From the NCBI GenBank assembly GCA_033439265.1, contig JAVTVX010000035.1:9140001-9204000 (forward strand): 64,000 bases of DNA. The letters run 5' to 3'. Under the pieces are notes generated by a model, which saw nothing but the letters and a program-made list of their open reading frames with translations, ran no database searches and was not told the DNA's origin. Below, piece by piece: positions 19,090-31,371 of this stretch (its first letter is position 1; each line of letters begins with the position of its first letter). This stretch comes from Dillenia suffruticosa (Eukaryota > Streptophyta > Magnoliopsida > Dilleniales > Dilleniaceae). A program made the position numbers and the translations under genes.

Positions 19090-20824
19090 ACGTGTGACCT
19101 TAACCTAACCTTGGACCCTAACCGACTCCAATATTAGATCAGGAGAAAATTTTGATTCTAATTTGATAAAATAGTATTTCCTATTTATATATCATACTCT
19201 GAATTTTAAATTAGCAGGTATAAAATTTAACACAAAAAATTAAAACAGCTATAGATAGATTGATACATGATAGAATATTAAAGTAAAAATGCATAGACAG
19301 ATGTATGAAATTTGAAATCCGGAACAAGATTTATTTCAAAAGGACATGACGTGCAAACTCAGTTCTTACTGAAATAAGATTGATAGACAAAAACTTGGGG
19401 AAAAAGTTTTTTATGTTATAAAACTAGAGTTCCTCTGGTTATGATGGAGATGTTGAAGATTGCATCAATCATTCACGAGATGATCATCGCTTTTATGGAT
19501 TGAGTTGGTGCTACGTGTCAAAGATATTCAAACATCCAAAAGAAGCTGGGCAGTTGAAGGGTATGTACAATTAAGGGTCGTGGAGAACAAGCTTTACGAG
19601 CTCAACTCTGCTCTAATTTCTTTCGTGTGAACCAAAATAAATGCCCTAGTTATCCAATGTTGTGCTACAACACCTTAAATTTATTTATTTAAAAAGCATA
19701 TCGTAGTATGTCTTACTTGCAAAAAAGAAATTATTTATAATAAAAGTAAATGTGGAAATTCAATATATGTATGGTGGTAGTCGTAAATAGATTAAAGGCG
19801 TAGATTTGATCCTCCCTTTCCCTAGTGAACCAAAGGAAGGCCCTACAAAGATTGCTCACCCCCTGTCTTATAATAAAGTCGTATTCGAGTTTCATTATAA
19901 ATAAAAGCAAAAAAAAAAAGATTACCCCACATCGCTTCTTTTTCTTAGCTAATGTTTGGTGGATTGGGTTTAGAGCCCCCAAGATAGGAGAGTGTTATGG
20001 ATTAAGCGAATGGAATCAAATTTAACTGGAAAAGTAAATTTAAAAAAATACATTTATTGTGTGAGAAAATTTAGTCAACTTAAGTATTATTTTTTTATTT
20101 TTTTAAAATTCGATATAAAATTTATAACATTATCCGTCCCTTAAAATATCAAACATCTACGAACGACTCTCACTTTAAATATTTTTTAGAGCAACCGCTA
20201 GATCTTTTTTCCCTTTAAACAATTTTCACTTTAACACTAAATAACCATTTTTCTTTTTAGGTAACTCTCACTCTGATATCAAATAGTTCTTTTCTTTTTT
20301 TGGATAACTCTCACTTCGGATCTTATCAAGCATCAAGTAATCATTTTTCATATTGGATCGGAAGTTTTGATGCAAATTTGTCATGAATTTAAATGATAGA
20401 CTTTAATTTTAATAAAAATATTCAATCTAAAAGAGTAAATTGTTGAGTAAGGGATTTTATTAAACTTAAATATTATTTTTTTATTTGTTTGTAATCAATG
20501 TAACATAGAGGTGCTTACTGGGCTCGCCGTACACACCCTGACATATCACGCGGCCTACCCTAATAGGATATCGTCACAAGCATTGGTCTGCGCACCCAAA
20601 TGGATATTCACATTAGAGTTGCAAAATCCTAAAAAGATAAAACATAATGAGCTTATGTTGTTTTTTAGTACCCGAGGGAAAATCATGGTTGTACCAGTCA
20701 ACGAAGGAGGTATTTTTCTCATCGTTTTTTCTTCCCCTCATCTTTTTCTACCAAAATTTTGTTAGTTTTAATTACTGATCCAACTTTTACCCTATTTTAC
20801 TCTTCTTTTCCCTACAAATCAGTG
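19090..20824. other. Intergenic with the SINE remnant at 19.8 kb and a degenerate short repeat
   Basis: Besides the SINE remnant, 20160-20350 contains three to four loose repeats of a TTTTTCTTTTT...AACTCTCACTTTGAT-like unit of about 60 bp. No gene is supported. The 300 bp before 20825 should hold the promoter of the YIF1-like gene, but no clear TATA box stands out. Confidence 0.45.
19795..19918 (+). mobile_element. Short tRNA-related SINE remnant
   Basis: The sequence ends TAATAAAGTCGTATTCGAGT, a TTTCATTATAAATAAAAGC block and an 11-A tail, closely resembling the 3' half of the complete 96-bp SINE at 29812-29907 (CGGATTCGAGTCTCATATAACCG then A's). Box B is GTATTCGAGTTTC. Only a weak AGATTA direct repeat flanks it, so the 5' limit is uncertain. 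Confidence 0.45.
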
Positions 20825-20831
20825 ATGTACA

Positions 20832-22140
20832 ATGGTCAAGGAAACCATGCCAGGGTTTTTGTACCTCCATCATCAAATGCGACAATTCAAAACTCCATTC
20901 GGTGATGCACTCTTTGGAGTTGGATCGGATCACCTAAAAACCGAATTAGGTGCTTATAGGGAGCAAATCCTTGGCTCTGGCTCTGGCTCTGCCTATGTTC
21001 AAAGCAACGTAAGCATTTTTTCTTCCGCAATACTGTTTTTAATGATTGTTATAAAATATTTTAAATAAGTAATTTTTGTGGTAGTAAAATGTATTGAGGT
21101 CACCACAGTGTCAGTTATTTTCGGTCCAATTTTATGAACTAACAGAAGTTGCTTTTTGAAGCTTATATATGTTTGTTTGCAGATAAGCAAGTACTTTTCC
21201 AATCCACAATATTATTTCCTAGTGAGTGATGAATATGTGAAGAACAAATTGAAGATGCTCTTATTTCCTTTTCTTCACAAGGTATCAGCTGGAAAACAAC
21301 ATTTGATTTTAGGGTGGAGTTGTATAGGATCCATATCTTCATGGTTTCTTTACTGTGCTTTGATTTTAGGGACATTGGATGAGGACAATTGAGACAGCTG
21401 GGAGTGAATTTTCGTACAGGCCTCCGATTTATGATATAAATGCCCCAGATTTGTATATTCCACTTATGGCATTTGGTACCTATGTCGTTCTTGCTGGTTT
21501 CTATTTGGGTATCAATGAAAAGTAAGTTCAATATTTATCTCTCTTTTGTTTTTTAATTGGATCATATCCAGAATTATATTTAATTAATTTAATTTGAGGG
21601 TTATTGAAATTTAATTTTATAAATTTAATGCTGTGGATCGGTGTTTATCTCTTTTCATAATTATGCTACTGAATGGATAAAATTCTTCCAAAGGGCTAGG
21701 GTTTTTATTTCATGATTATTAACCAAATTAATAATATCCAAGAACTATTTTGTAGGTTTAGCCCAGAAGCCCTGGGTGTCAAATTCACAGGAGCCATCCT
21801 AGGGTGGCTGCTCCAAGTCTTATTGATCGAGGCAACCTTGCATTCGCTAGGGGCCGGGGAGGTGCCAGTGCTCGATGTGGTTGCCTATGGTGGTTACTCA
21901 TTTGTTGCCATTTGTGTGACAACAATTGCGAGAACGTTGGGGAGTTACGCATTTTATGTAGCAATGTGTTGGGAGAGCTTTTGCATGGGAGTGTTTCTGG
22001 TGAGGATTATTAAGAGGATTTTGATTGCTGAGGTTAGGTGCTATAGCGAGAGGCATTCGAGCAAGCGTCATTATCTCTTGCTTTTGCTTGCAATTTCCCA
22101 AATTCCATTAATCTTCTGGCTTGGCAATGTTGGTGTTTGA
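20832..22140 (+). CDS. YIF1: YIF1-type Golgi/ER membrane trafficking protein, four exons
   Basis: YIF1 proteins partner with YIP1-family proteins in ER-to-Golgi vesicle transport. Exons: 20832-21008, 21183-21281, 21370-21521, 21756-22140; all GT-AG with matching phases, giving 270 residues, the usual plant length. Family landmarks are [67 protein letters not shown] and five hydrophobic segments in the C-terminal half, ending [12 protein letters not shown]. Odd point: an ATG at 20825-20827 opens a frame [17 protein letters not shown]... that resembles the normal YIF1 N-terminus but is one base out of register with the conserved PFGDALFG and reaches a stop; it looks as if one extra base lies near 20895. 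The ATG at 20832 is in the correct register but yields an unrelated N-terminus ([14 protein letters not shown]). The gene is therefore either a slightly altered working copy or a recent pseudogene. All transmembrane exons look intact. Confidence 0.87.
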
Positions 22141-22695
22141 TTCCTAAACTTGCAATTGGAGGAGGGGCAAGGGCCCTTCTCTTTTGTTTATTATAGTATT
22201 GATTAAAATTTCCCTGTTCAATTGCATATACGATCAACATCTATATAATATAAAATCAGATATGAAGTGGAGTAAAATTTTTTTATTTTCTTAATGTTGC
22301 GGATTTTAGAATGCATAGCAAATCTAATACATACTTTTAATGTAAAAATTGAGTTAAAATAAAATGGAAGCGAAAAAGGAAATTTAGAGTTGTCTCCGGT
22401 CATACTTTTTTTCTTCACTTCCGATGACTATAAAAACTTCAAAATGTTTCTTGAGACGTACATAAATCTTCATCTATATTAAAACCTTATAATTATAACT
22501 CTAAATTATTGTTAAATATTATGTGAAGATAATTAAATATTAAAAAAAAACAAAAAATAATTGTATGTAGATTTGAATGGGTTAACAAAATTCAGATTCT
22601 TCCTATTTTTTATTATATTTAATCTATTTTCAATTATGTTTTTCTCGTTAACTCAATTTTAAATGTTTTAATTTATGTAATTTGAATTTTAAAAA
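22141..22695. other. YIF1 3' flank, AT-rich
   Basis: Downstream of the YIF1 stop. No polyadenylation signal is certain and no other feature is recognised. The last five bases (22691-22695, AAAAA) are the target duplication of the following LTR element. Confidence 0.5.
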
Positions 22696-23137
22696 TGTTG
22701 GATTTATATGCACATACACATGCAGAAGCGTGTAAAATTTTCGGAATCATAAAAGGTTAGGGTTTTTGGGCATACCTCAAAAAGTAGATTGCAAAAGATC
22801 TGGGGAACCGCGAACCTCGATCAATCAACCTCGCCGTCGGGATGATAACCACGAAAGTCAAGCTATCACCGCAGTACCACGACACCTCAATCGAAATCCA
22901 GTGACGCAATTCTCTTCGCAGAATTTTTTCCTCTCTCTCTCTCAATTGTCTCCTCACAATTGTGCAATCATAGAATGAATTGTGCCTCCTAGGGTTTACC
23001 CTAGTTTCCATATCCCTCCGTCACCACAAATGGTAGGGAATTCAAATCCCGTCAGTTACCATTTGTGCATATGAAAAGTGGGAAATTTCCTTTTTCCAAA
23101 TTTGGAAAGATGCCCCACGTGGGCATTAATTCCTTCA
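22696..23137 (-). repeat. 3' LTR of the young copia element
   Basis: 442 bp, starting TGTTGGATTTATATGC and ending ATTAATTCCTTCA in plus-strand reading. Paired with 29326-29767, same length. All 12 differences between the pair are transitions. Confidence 0.95.
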
Positions 23138-24284
23138 TCTCCTACTTGCACACGAGGGCATTTTCATCCATCACGAGATCACAGCTCATGCGATCTCCTG
23201 TATCACCCTTCTGGATTTTCATACTAGATTGTGTGTCGTGCGACTGGCGAGTACACCTGCAAATAAAGACTTCTCGATGCACCTGTTAGGATATTCGAGG
23301 AGTCGCCGTTAATAATAAAAACAAATATCTCGCTGTACCCCAGACACATCACATTTACATCCTTCGAGTCACTTTCCTCATCGAAAATCATCCCCAATAT
23401 ATTCTCGAATGTGTATTCACTATTACGTTCGTATCCCAACGCGGATATACGTAACAGACCGGTCGGTGAATACAACACAACGATGTAATGTAGATTGGTC
23501 TTCCTTTCCCAAACTCGAATCCATCGATCTCAATTCAACTGCTTTCCTAGACCTGCCCCTTAGATCTCAATTTATCTTCCGGGCCATAGGTAAACAGACT
23601 AAAGTAGCAAACACTGAATCAAGACTTCTAGAGACAGTCGAAAGTAAAATAAGGGTACTAGAGATCCCACCCAATGGATCTCGGGTCTCACACAGTGGGA
23701 ACGGGGATCATGAATAGATCGTCTCATGTAATTGCTCCCACTATCCCTAATCGTCATCACACGCGGTATGAAACGCGTGCCACAGTGTTAATCCCTTATT
23801 TCTCAAAAGGGCATATGTCAGATTTCTTAACACTGTGCAGATACGGGACTCAGTCTACACATAAGACTCTATCCAGAGATCTCAGAGAGAGTGTCTCAGA
23901 GACAATATCATTATCGCAGGTGATGTCTGAGATCTCAAATCTGGCTACTCACAGGCAATATGGATGTAGGTATTTCCATGTCGGTCATATCCCCAATGAC
24001 CTCATCCTGAACGCGTATCAGGGCGACTTTTGTTCTAGCCGGGCCACTCTCAATGCCTCTTACGACTAGAAACCGTCTCATCTCCATTCACTCAGAGTTG
24101 GAGGTGGTCGCTCGTGTGAGAGAGTCGACCTCACCTGCTTGACATATATTTTATCACATCAAAAATATACATGATATAAATAAGTGCATTATTTAAGAAA
24201 ATATAAATGTGACTGAATAATGCACAAAATCATATATAAAAATATAATAAGCATCACATCGTCAGTTTAGTACAATGAGAAAAA

Positions 24285-27200
24285 TCAAAATATTCCCAAA
24301 CCCAATAACTCTCTATGTGCTATAAATGAGTCTCTAGTGATGGGTTTAGTGAAGGGCTCAGCCACCATGCAATGTGTCGAGATGTACTTGACGGTCACTT
24401 CACCCTTCTCGATGATGTCTCTAACCAAATTATATCTGGTGTCTATATGTTTGGTCCTACTATGATACTTAGGGTCTCGAGTATAGGCGATAGCAGCCTG
24501 ATTATCACAGTAAATCATCACTGGCCTCCCACTATCAGCCACAACCCCTAAGTCATCTAATAGTCTCCGGAGCCAAACACTCTCCTGAACTACGACTGAG
24601 CAAGCCACGAACTCAGTCTCCATCGTAGATAAAGCTACACAGATCTGCTTTTTGCTGCTCCAAGAAATGGCACCGCCATTGAGCAAGAAGGCGAAACCTG
24701 ATGTCGATTTGCACTTATCCAGATCACCGCCCCAATCGGCGTCTGAATATCCTATGAGACGCAAATCACCTCTCCCATAACACAAGGAGTAGCTCGCAGT
24801 TCTCTTGAGATATCTAAAAATCCTTTTCACTGCTCTCCAGTGACCCCTTCGAGGATTTGATTGATATCTACTCACCAGACGACTGCGTAACATATGTCTG
24901 GTCGTGTACACAACATCGCATACATCAAACTTCCCACTGTGCTGGAATAAGGGATTTTACGCATCTCCCTTATATTTTCCTGAGTTTTCGGGCACATCTC
25001 AAGACTCAGACCATCACATTTGGCGATTGGAGTATCAATGGGATTACAATCACTCATTCCAAAGTGCTCGAGAATTTTCTTAATGTAAGTCTCTTGTGAA
25101 AGAGCCAACATTCTTCTCGATCGTCAGCTTCACCCATGTCGATCATGTCGAGGCGCAATGACAACCAAGCCTTGATCGTCATCAGATACTGAATGTTGTT
25201 CCCAGCCAACAGTATATCGTCCACATATAAGGACAGGATCACAAAAGAGTTATCAGATCGCATCAAGTAAACACAATGATCTTCCTTGATCATTGTAAAA
25301 CCATAAGATATCACCTCCTCGTGGAATCTTAGATACCACCGCCTGGATGATTGCTTTAGGCCATGTATCGACTTCTGAAGTCGACAGACCTTGTCCTCAT
25401 GACCTACTAGAACGAACCCAGAGGGCTGCTCCATGTAGATCTCCTCATCTAGATTTCCATTAAGGAAAGCGGTCTTTACATCCATCCGATGCAACTCTAG
25501 ATCCATGCTTGCGACAATCGCCAAAAGTAAACGGATCGATGTAAATTTGACTACGGGGGAGAAAGTCTCCTCGTAATCAATGCCCTTTGTCTGTGTGTAA
25601 CCCTTGGCTACTAGACGGGCTTTGTATCTTTCCACCGATCTGTCGGCCTTTCTTTTGATTTTGAGAACCCACTTGTTCCCTATGGCCCTTTTATCCTCAG
25701 GTAGGTTAACTAGGTCCCAGACCCCGTTGACCCTCATTGATTCCATCTCCTCTTTCATGGCCTCTAGCCATTGGTCCTTCATAGGACTCTCAAGAGCCTT
25801 CTCAAAGGTTTGAGGTTCTTCATCATTCTCGGGAGTCACGATGAGGATCTCATCCTCTATCGAAAAATGACGTCGGGGTACATGTCCCCGACTACTCCTA
25901 CGAGGAGGATGAGCCTCCTTATCTTGAGATGGGTTACTCCCACTAGGAACAAGATCCTTTTCAGGCTCTTGGGTCCCTCCTCTGGGCTCAGTTGAGCCGT
26001 CAGGCTCACCCATCTCATAAAAGGTGAAATCCTGGTCGATTTCGCATCTTTTAAGGAAATCATTTTCCAGGAACGTAGCATTACGAGATTCGATCTCGGA
26101 GACCGTACTATCCGTACGTTCACCCAGGAACACATGTCCCTTAAAATGTTCAGAGTATCTTACAAAGATACATTTCTTTTCTCGTGGGCCTAACTTGCCG
26201 TGTGGGTGCGAGGAATCGTGAACGTATGCGGCACAACCCCATGGTCTCAAATGGCTAAGGTCAGGCTGCCTCCCTGTCCAAAGCTCGTATGGGGTACTGA
26301 CTACGGATTTGGTTGGAACACGGTTAAGTACGTAGGCGGCAGTTAACAATGCATCTCCCCAATGGGAGATTGCCAAATTGGCTTGCGCCATCATCGATCT
26401 CACCATCTCCAACAGAGTCCTATTCCTTCTCTCAGCTACCCCGTTCTGCTGGGGAGTAGCAGGAATAGTCAACTCTCTCGTAATACCGTTCTCAAAACAG
26501 AGCTCTTTAAACTCCTCAAACAAATACTCGCGTCCTCTATCGGTTCTGAGAGTTTTAATTTTCAAGTCTAACTGGTTTTCTACCTCGCTGATATACCTCC
26601 TAAAGCAATTTAATGCCTCAGACTTGTGCGAGATAAGGTAGACGTAACCGAAACGCGTGTAATCATCTATGAACGTAATGAAATACGTGGCTCCATTTCG
26701 GGCTCTCACATTCATAGGTCCACAAATATTGGAGTGGATCAATTGCAATGGGGTCCCAGCCCTCATTGCTTTTCCAAATGGTTTCCTCATCGCTTTGCCT
26801 GCTAGACAAAACTCACATAAGGGCAACTCGATCCGGGTTAGCGGGCCCAACAAGCCACTCATAGCTAACCGGTTCATTCTCTCTTGCCCTATGTGGCCAA
26901 GTCTACTATGCCAAATAAAAACATCATCAACTACGCTATCAGATGTATACGCAATAGAAGACAAATCAGAAATTTTATTAAAGGAAACCAAATCCAATGC
27001 ATAAAGTCCATCATGGACTAAACCAGTACATAAAACAGAGTTATCGTAAATGACAGAAACACTCAAATTTCTGAAAATGACAGAGTATCCTAAACGATCT
27101 AAACAAATGACAGAAATGAGATTCCGCCGAATCTCGGGAGCATACAACACATGATGCAGATATAGGACTTGGTTACTTGGCAGCATCAGCTTGCATGTAC

Positions 27201-28101
27201 CAATCCCCTTCACAACCACAAATGCTCCGTTCCCTACGTACAGCCTCCTCGCTTGGGGACTCAATCGGCGGAACTCCACATATGCGCTCCTATCTCGAGC
27301 TACATGGTCGGTGGCTTCTGAGTCTTTCGCTCCCCACACTCGCGAGCGAAATGCCCAGATTTGCCACAAACGTAGCATCGGACTTTGCTCTTGTCGAGCT
27401 CCTTCTTCTTACGTTTCTGCCCTCTGTCAACGGTTTTCGCTGATGGCCTCCTCTTAGCCTGGCTAGGTTTCTTGTCATATTTGCGCCATTTACGCTTAAC
27501 GCCCTTGGAGCCCTTACTCGACTCCGCCACATAGGCATGACCAGAAACCGATCTAGCCACCTCCTGGCGCTCCTCCTCGAGCTCACAATGCCTACGCACG
27601 TCCATGAAAGTACGAATACTCTCAGTGTGCGTGAGGTAGATCTTTACAACATCCCAAGAGTCAGGCAAGGACTGGATTACTCCCAGTACCTGAAACTCAT
27701 CAGACATTGGCTCCCCCATGTTCTTTAGAGGTGATAAACCTATAAGTCAGCATCCTCAGCTTAGGAGCTGACCGGGAGCCAAGGTGCTCTCTCAGAGCAC
27801 TCTAAACCGACATCGCAGTAGGATACTACTCGTACACTGGAATCAGATCATCGTGCATGCTGCTAAGGAGGATGACCCTAGCTTGGCCATCCTTCTTCTT
27901 CCATGCACGATACGCCTCCTCATCCAGTTTTGCCTAAGGCGTATCACCCACCCCGGGGTCTGGCATCTCGTGTAACAGAACCTCCACTAAGTCCTGCTCC
28001 TCGAAGACAAATTGAACTTTACGGTGCCAAATCTCATAATTGTCACCGTTCAACTTGTCTCCCTTAACGAGATCAAGTACGATACTTTTTGTCGCAGCCA
28101 T
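24285..28101 (-). mobile_element. gag-pol coding region of the young copia element
   Basis: Gag begins near 28.1 kb (MAATKSIVLDLVKGDKLNG) and carries a zinc knuckle CYVCGKSGHFAREC near 27.35 kb. The pol part at about 25.1-27.3 kb holds the GAG-pre-integrase stretch (WHSRLGHIGQERMNRLA), the integrase core (FIDDYTRFGYVYL; QQNGVAERRNRTLLEM) and RT (MDVKTAFLNG; LYVDDILLAG). RNase H follows at about 24.3-24.9 kb (YCDNQAAIAY; SRTKHIDTRY). It is a fossil with a few breaks. Confidence 0.92.
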
Positions 28102-28359
28102 TGTCTCTGTCACGCAAAAAGAAAGAGACGTTAGTGACTAATAATGCTTATTCTCACAATTTCGTGCACCCTACGAATTAACAATCCAAAATGAATCGAG
28201 TATTGACCCCAAAGTGAACATATGAGTCAACGGACACCATATACCACAACCCGGGACCTCATCTCATCATCCGGACTTTAATTCGGTGCACAAAATCCCA
28301 CAAATAGTCACAAATGTACACATAGGACCCCCCAAAAATTGAAAAAATCAATTTTGGAC

Positions 28360-28760
28360 GACCTAACGCGCCGCCGGGGTTCCCCACGCGCCGCCACGCG
28401 CCTCCACGCGCCGGCGGCAGCCTGCTGCACGCGCTAGACGCGCGGCGCGCTGCTCACGCACTGCCACGCACCACGCGCGGCTCGGCTCACGCGCGCCCAG
28501 TCGCGACGCGCGGCTCATGTGCTGAGCCACCTTGAGCCGGGTCAGACCGGGTCGGTCAACGGGTCAGGGTTGACCCGACCGACCCGGTCAACGGTCCGGA
28601 TCCGACCCGGTCGGATCGGGTTGCAGGTCGGTTCGGGTCAAGGTCCGACCCGACCGTCACCCCATCCGCCTCACGTGCCTGTGTGGCGCGTGCACCACAC
28701 GCGCCTACTGGACGCGCCTCCTGGCGCGTGTGTGTCACGCGCCCGCGGGTCTGGGCCGGT
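28360..28760 (-). repeat. GC-rich repetitive leader of the young copia element
   Basis: Between primer site and gag lie about 400 bp that are strongly GC-rich, unlike anything else in this AT-rich window. The distal half is made of CACGCGC-type words, the other half of GACCCGGTCGG/GGGTCGGTC-type words in both orientations, so it can fold on itself. Confidence 0.85.
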
Positions 28761-29312
28761 TTTTCTTCGCCCGACGAGTCCTACAACGGGTTTTTCGACC
28801 CGGTTCTCGGAAAAACCATTTCCGGCTAATTTTTCACGACGATTTCTGCCGGAAAATATATTTGGACTTCCCAAAAATATTTCAAACTTATTTTTTGTAA
28901 GATTCAAGCCCTAAACACGGCGAATCAAATATTCAAGTTTTGGCCCTCCGCGGCCTCGCCGGAAATCCCAGTTTCCGGCAACCAATCAATGCAAAATGCA
29001 TGTCAAAACGTAGATCAATGCACATGGAACACAAATATGTCATTTATTTAGATCAGTAATCCCTCTACGCGGATAGATCTAGGTTTTTAAGTTTTGGGCA
29101 CCCTTAGGGCCGAAAACTTTAACTCCAATTTTTATGGCTTAAACATGCTCCAAAAATTCAGAAAAATTTATATTTGAGATTTACGTGACATGGGTAATGT
29201 CACGGTATATTCGGATTCACGAAACTCATCCGTGATCCGAAACTCATTTTTGCAACCCCATATTTTTATACCCAAAAATATTCCAAAAATTATTTAATAA
29301 ATCCAACCCTAC

Positions 29313-29325
29313 GCTCTGATACCAA
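29313..29325 (-). other. Primer binding site of the young copia element
   Basis: Read on the minus strand, TTGGTATCAGAGC directly follows the 5' LTR. This is the standard complement to the 3' end of initiator methionine tRNA used by most plant copia elements. Confidence 0.9.
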
Positions 29326-29767
29326 TGTTGGATTTGTATGCACATACACATGCGGAAGCGTGTAAAATTTTCGGAATCATAAAAGGTTAGGGTTTTTGGG
29401 CATACCTCAAAAAGTAGATTGCAAAAGATCTGGGGAACCGCGAATCTCGATCAATCAACCTCGCCGTCGGGATGATAACCACGAAAGTCGAGCTATCACC
29501 GCAGCACCACGACACCTCAATCGAAATCCGGTGACGCAATTCTCTTCGCAGAATTTTTCCCTCTCTCTCTCTCAATTGTCTCCTCACAATTGTGCAATCA
29601 TAGAATAAATTGTGCCTCCTAGGGTTTACCCTAGTTTCCATATCCCTCCGTCACCACAAATGGTAGGGAATTCAAATCCCGTCAGTTACCATTTGTGCAT
29701 ATGGAAAGTGAGAAATTTCCTTTTTCCAAATTTGGAAAGATACCCCACGTGGACATTAATTCCTTCA
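29326..29767 (-). repeat. 5' LTR of the young copia element
   Basis: 442 bp, starting TGTTGGATTTGTATGC and ending ATTAATTCCTTCA in plus-strand reading. The host sequence after it begins with the AAAAA target duplication. Confidence 0.95.
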
Positions 29768-29811
29768 AAAAAATTTTCTTAACGGCAGATGTTTGAATAG
29801 AAGTCCTTGCA

Positions 29812-29907
29812 GTTAATGAGTTTTAGTTCAAATGGCACATTCCCCTCTCTCCATGCTCTCTCCATATAATAGACTCGGATTCGAGTCTCATATAACCGAA
29901 ACAAAAA
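29812..29907 (+). mobile_element. Complete 96-bp SINE with perfect 13-bp target duplication
   Basis: AGAAGTCCTTGCA at 29799-29811 is repeated at 29908-29920. Between them are a tRNA-like head (GAGTTTTAGTTCAAATGGCA, box-A-like), box B (GGATTCGAGTC), a short body and an A-rich end. At 96 bp it is unusually short for a plant SINE. It lies 45 bp outside the copia 5' LTR. Confidence 0.85.
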
Positions 29908-29920
29908 AGAAGTCCTTGCA

Positions 29921-31366
29921 TAATTTTAGAAGTCCAAACATGGCATGGGTTTTATGAGAAAGAACTATGAACATACATTCTTGCTATGCAAGAGAAGGAA
30001 ACATCCTTCAATATCCTACCAAAAAAAAAACATCCTTCAATACCAGGTCAATGATGGAAGTGGGAGCATTTTTATCCCAAATTCTCTCTGGGGCAGAAGA
30101 AACGGCTAATTTGTCAAGAGGCTGGGCAATTGTGGTGCCCTTACGTGAGAATAAGAGAAGAGGAGAGAGCTTTTAAATATTATCCAACAAGAAATGTTGC
30201 TGGGAAAAGGTGCTGCCCTTTTGAGAGCTCGGATCATGGACAAACACACACACACACTCTATAATTAAAGACTGCTTAGACCTCCACTCCACCTCAAGCC
30301 AACTCGAGGCACATGAACTCGCAATCTAGACAACTTTGGAAGGAAAGTCTTCAACACGAGCATAAGGCACGTTGTTTTATTCGACATCCACTCACGAGTC
30401 CAACTCAGAAGGCTTGAACGATTGGGCCCAGACCCAACAGTTTGGACTTTTTTTTTTGTCTTAATCGATCCATATACGGATTATCCGATTAATCCAATTT
30501 AAGTGTTACGAAACTCAATTTAGAGACTCAAACTTAAAATTTTAATTAAGAAAATCTAATGGCTTGTCACTTGATTCACAAGACGTTAATATTTGGACTC
30601 CTTTTTGATAGGCATAGTTATGTTCTATGTTTTTTTTTAATAAAAATTATCGATATTTAATAAATATATTAGATGTGGTTAGATTCGTTTCGAGTCGAAT
30701 TGAATTTTAAGTAAATAAATTTCTCCCAATATCTATTTTTGTTATACATAAACTCAAATCTAAAATCATACTTAAGGAGTACGAGTAGTAGTCGGCATTT
30801 GTGTTATGTTCTAATGGTTATGATTCATGTATATACTTTTTTATTTTTATTTAATAATAATAATATAATATATAATTTTATACATATAATGGGTTATTTA
30901 TTTGTATTTAATATGAGTGAAAGTAACCCACCAAATAATTAACTCAATAATTTTTCCTTTTACCATGCATTTGTAAATTTTTTTTGGGGAGACTCCAAAT
31001 TCTATAAGTAAAACCTGAAAAGAAAAAAAAAAGAATCAAACAAGTGGCAAAACCAAAAACCGTGATAAATCACAAAAAGTTTGAAGTAGTGCAGATTTTG
31101 GGTGAAATTAAGGATTTTTTTCATAACCCACACGTAGGAATGACAATGAATCAATTATGGTTCATGTCATGTTAATACCATATTTAACTCTAAATCTTAA
31201 TATAATATTTATATCCGACTTTAATCCGATTTAGATTAAAAAAAAATATTCGATCTTATAGATTTTTTTAAAAAATCGATGCGATCAAATTTGATATATT
31301 ATATGTATTTAAAAAGTCGAACCTTTTTTATTCTAAACTGGCTTGTGTATCTGACTATTACCAAAT
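29921..31366. other. Intergenic between two copia elements, one SINE
   Basis: Apart from the SINE at 30448-30591 the sequence is AT-rich and unassigned; a short (CA)n lies near 30243-30257. No coding region is supported. Confidence 0.5.
30448..30591 (-). mobile_element. SINE remnant, about 144 bp, minus strand
   Basis: TTTGGAC(T) occurs at 30441-30448 and at 30592-30599. The left end is a T run (tail of a minus-strand insert). The body contains ATCCGATTAATCC and GAGACTCAAACTTAAAATTT followed by CTTGTCACTTGATTCAC, like the insert at 18901-19076 in layout. Age has blurred box B. Confidence 0.6.
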
Positions 31367-31371
31367 ATAAT

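Larger units (their letters stand above)
22696..29767 (-). mobile_element. Ty1/copia LTR retrotransposon, 7.1 kb, fairly young, interrupted in a few places
   Basis: The two ends are 442-bp direct repeats (TG...CA) flanked by AAAAA on both sides (22691-22695 and 29768-29772). On the minus strand the order is 5' LTR (right), tRNA-Met-type primer site, a GC-rich leader, gag with a CCHC knuckle, GAG-pre-integrase and integrase, reverse transcriptase with YVDD, RNase H, then about 1.1 kb of noncoding sequence and a short purine tract before the 3' LTR (left). Integrase before RT is the copia order. LTRs differ at 12 of 442 sites by my alignment (2.7%), which at common plant rates suggests roughly 1-2 million years. 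Coding parts are mostly open but have a few breaks, so it looks non-autonomous now. Confidence 0.95.

Noticed and set aside
20511-20765. Extra coding exon upstream of YIF1
   Set aside because: No similarity to YIF1, poor composition, and no splice site that would join it in frame.
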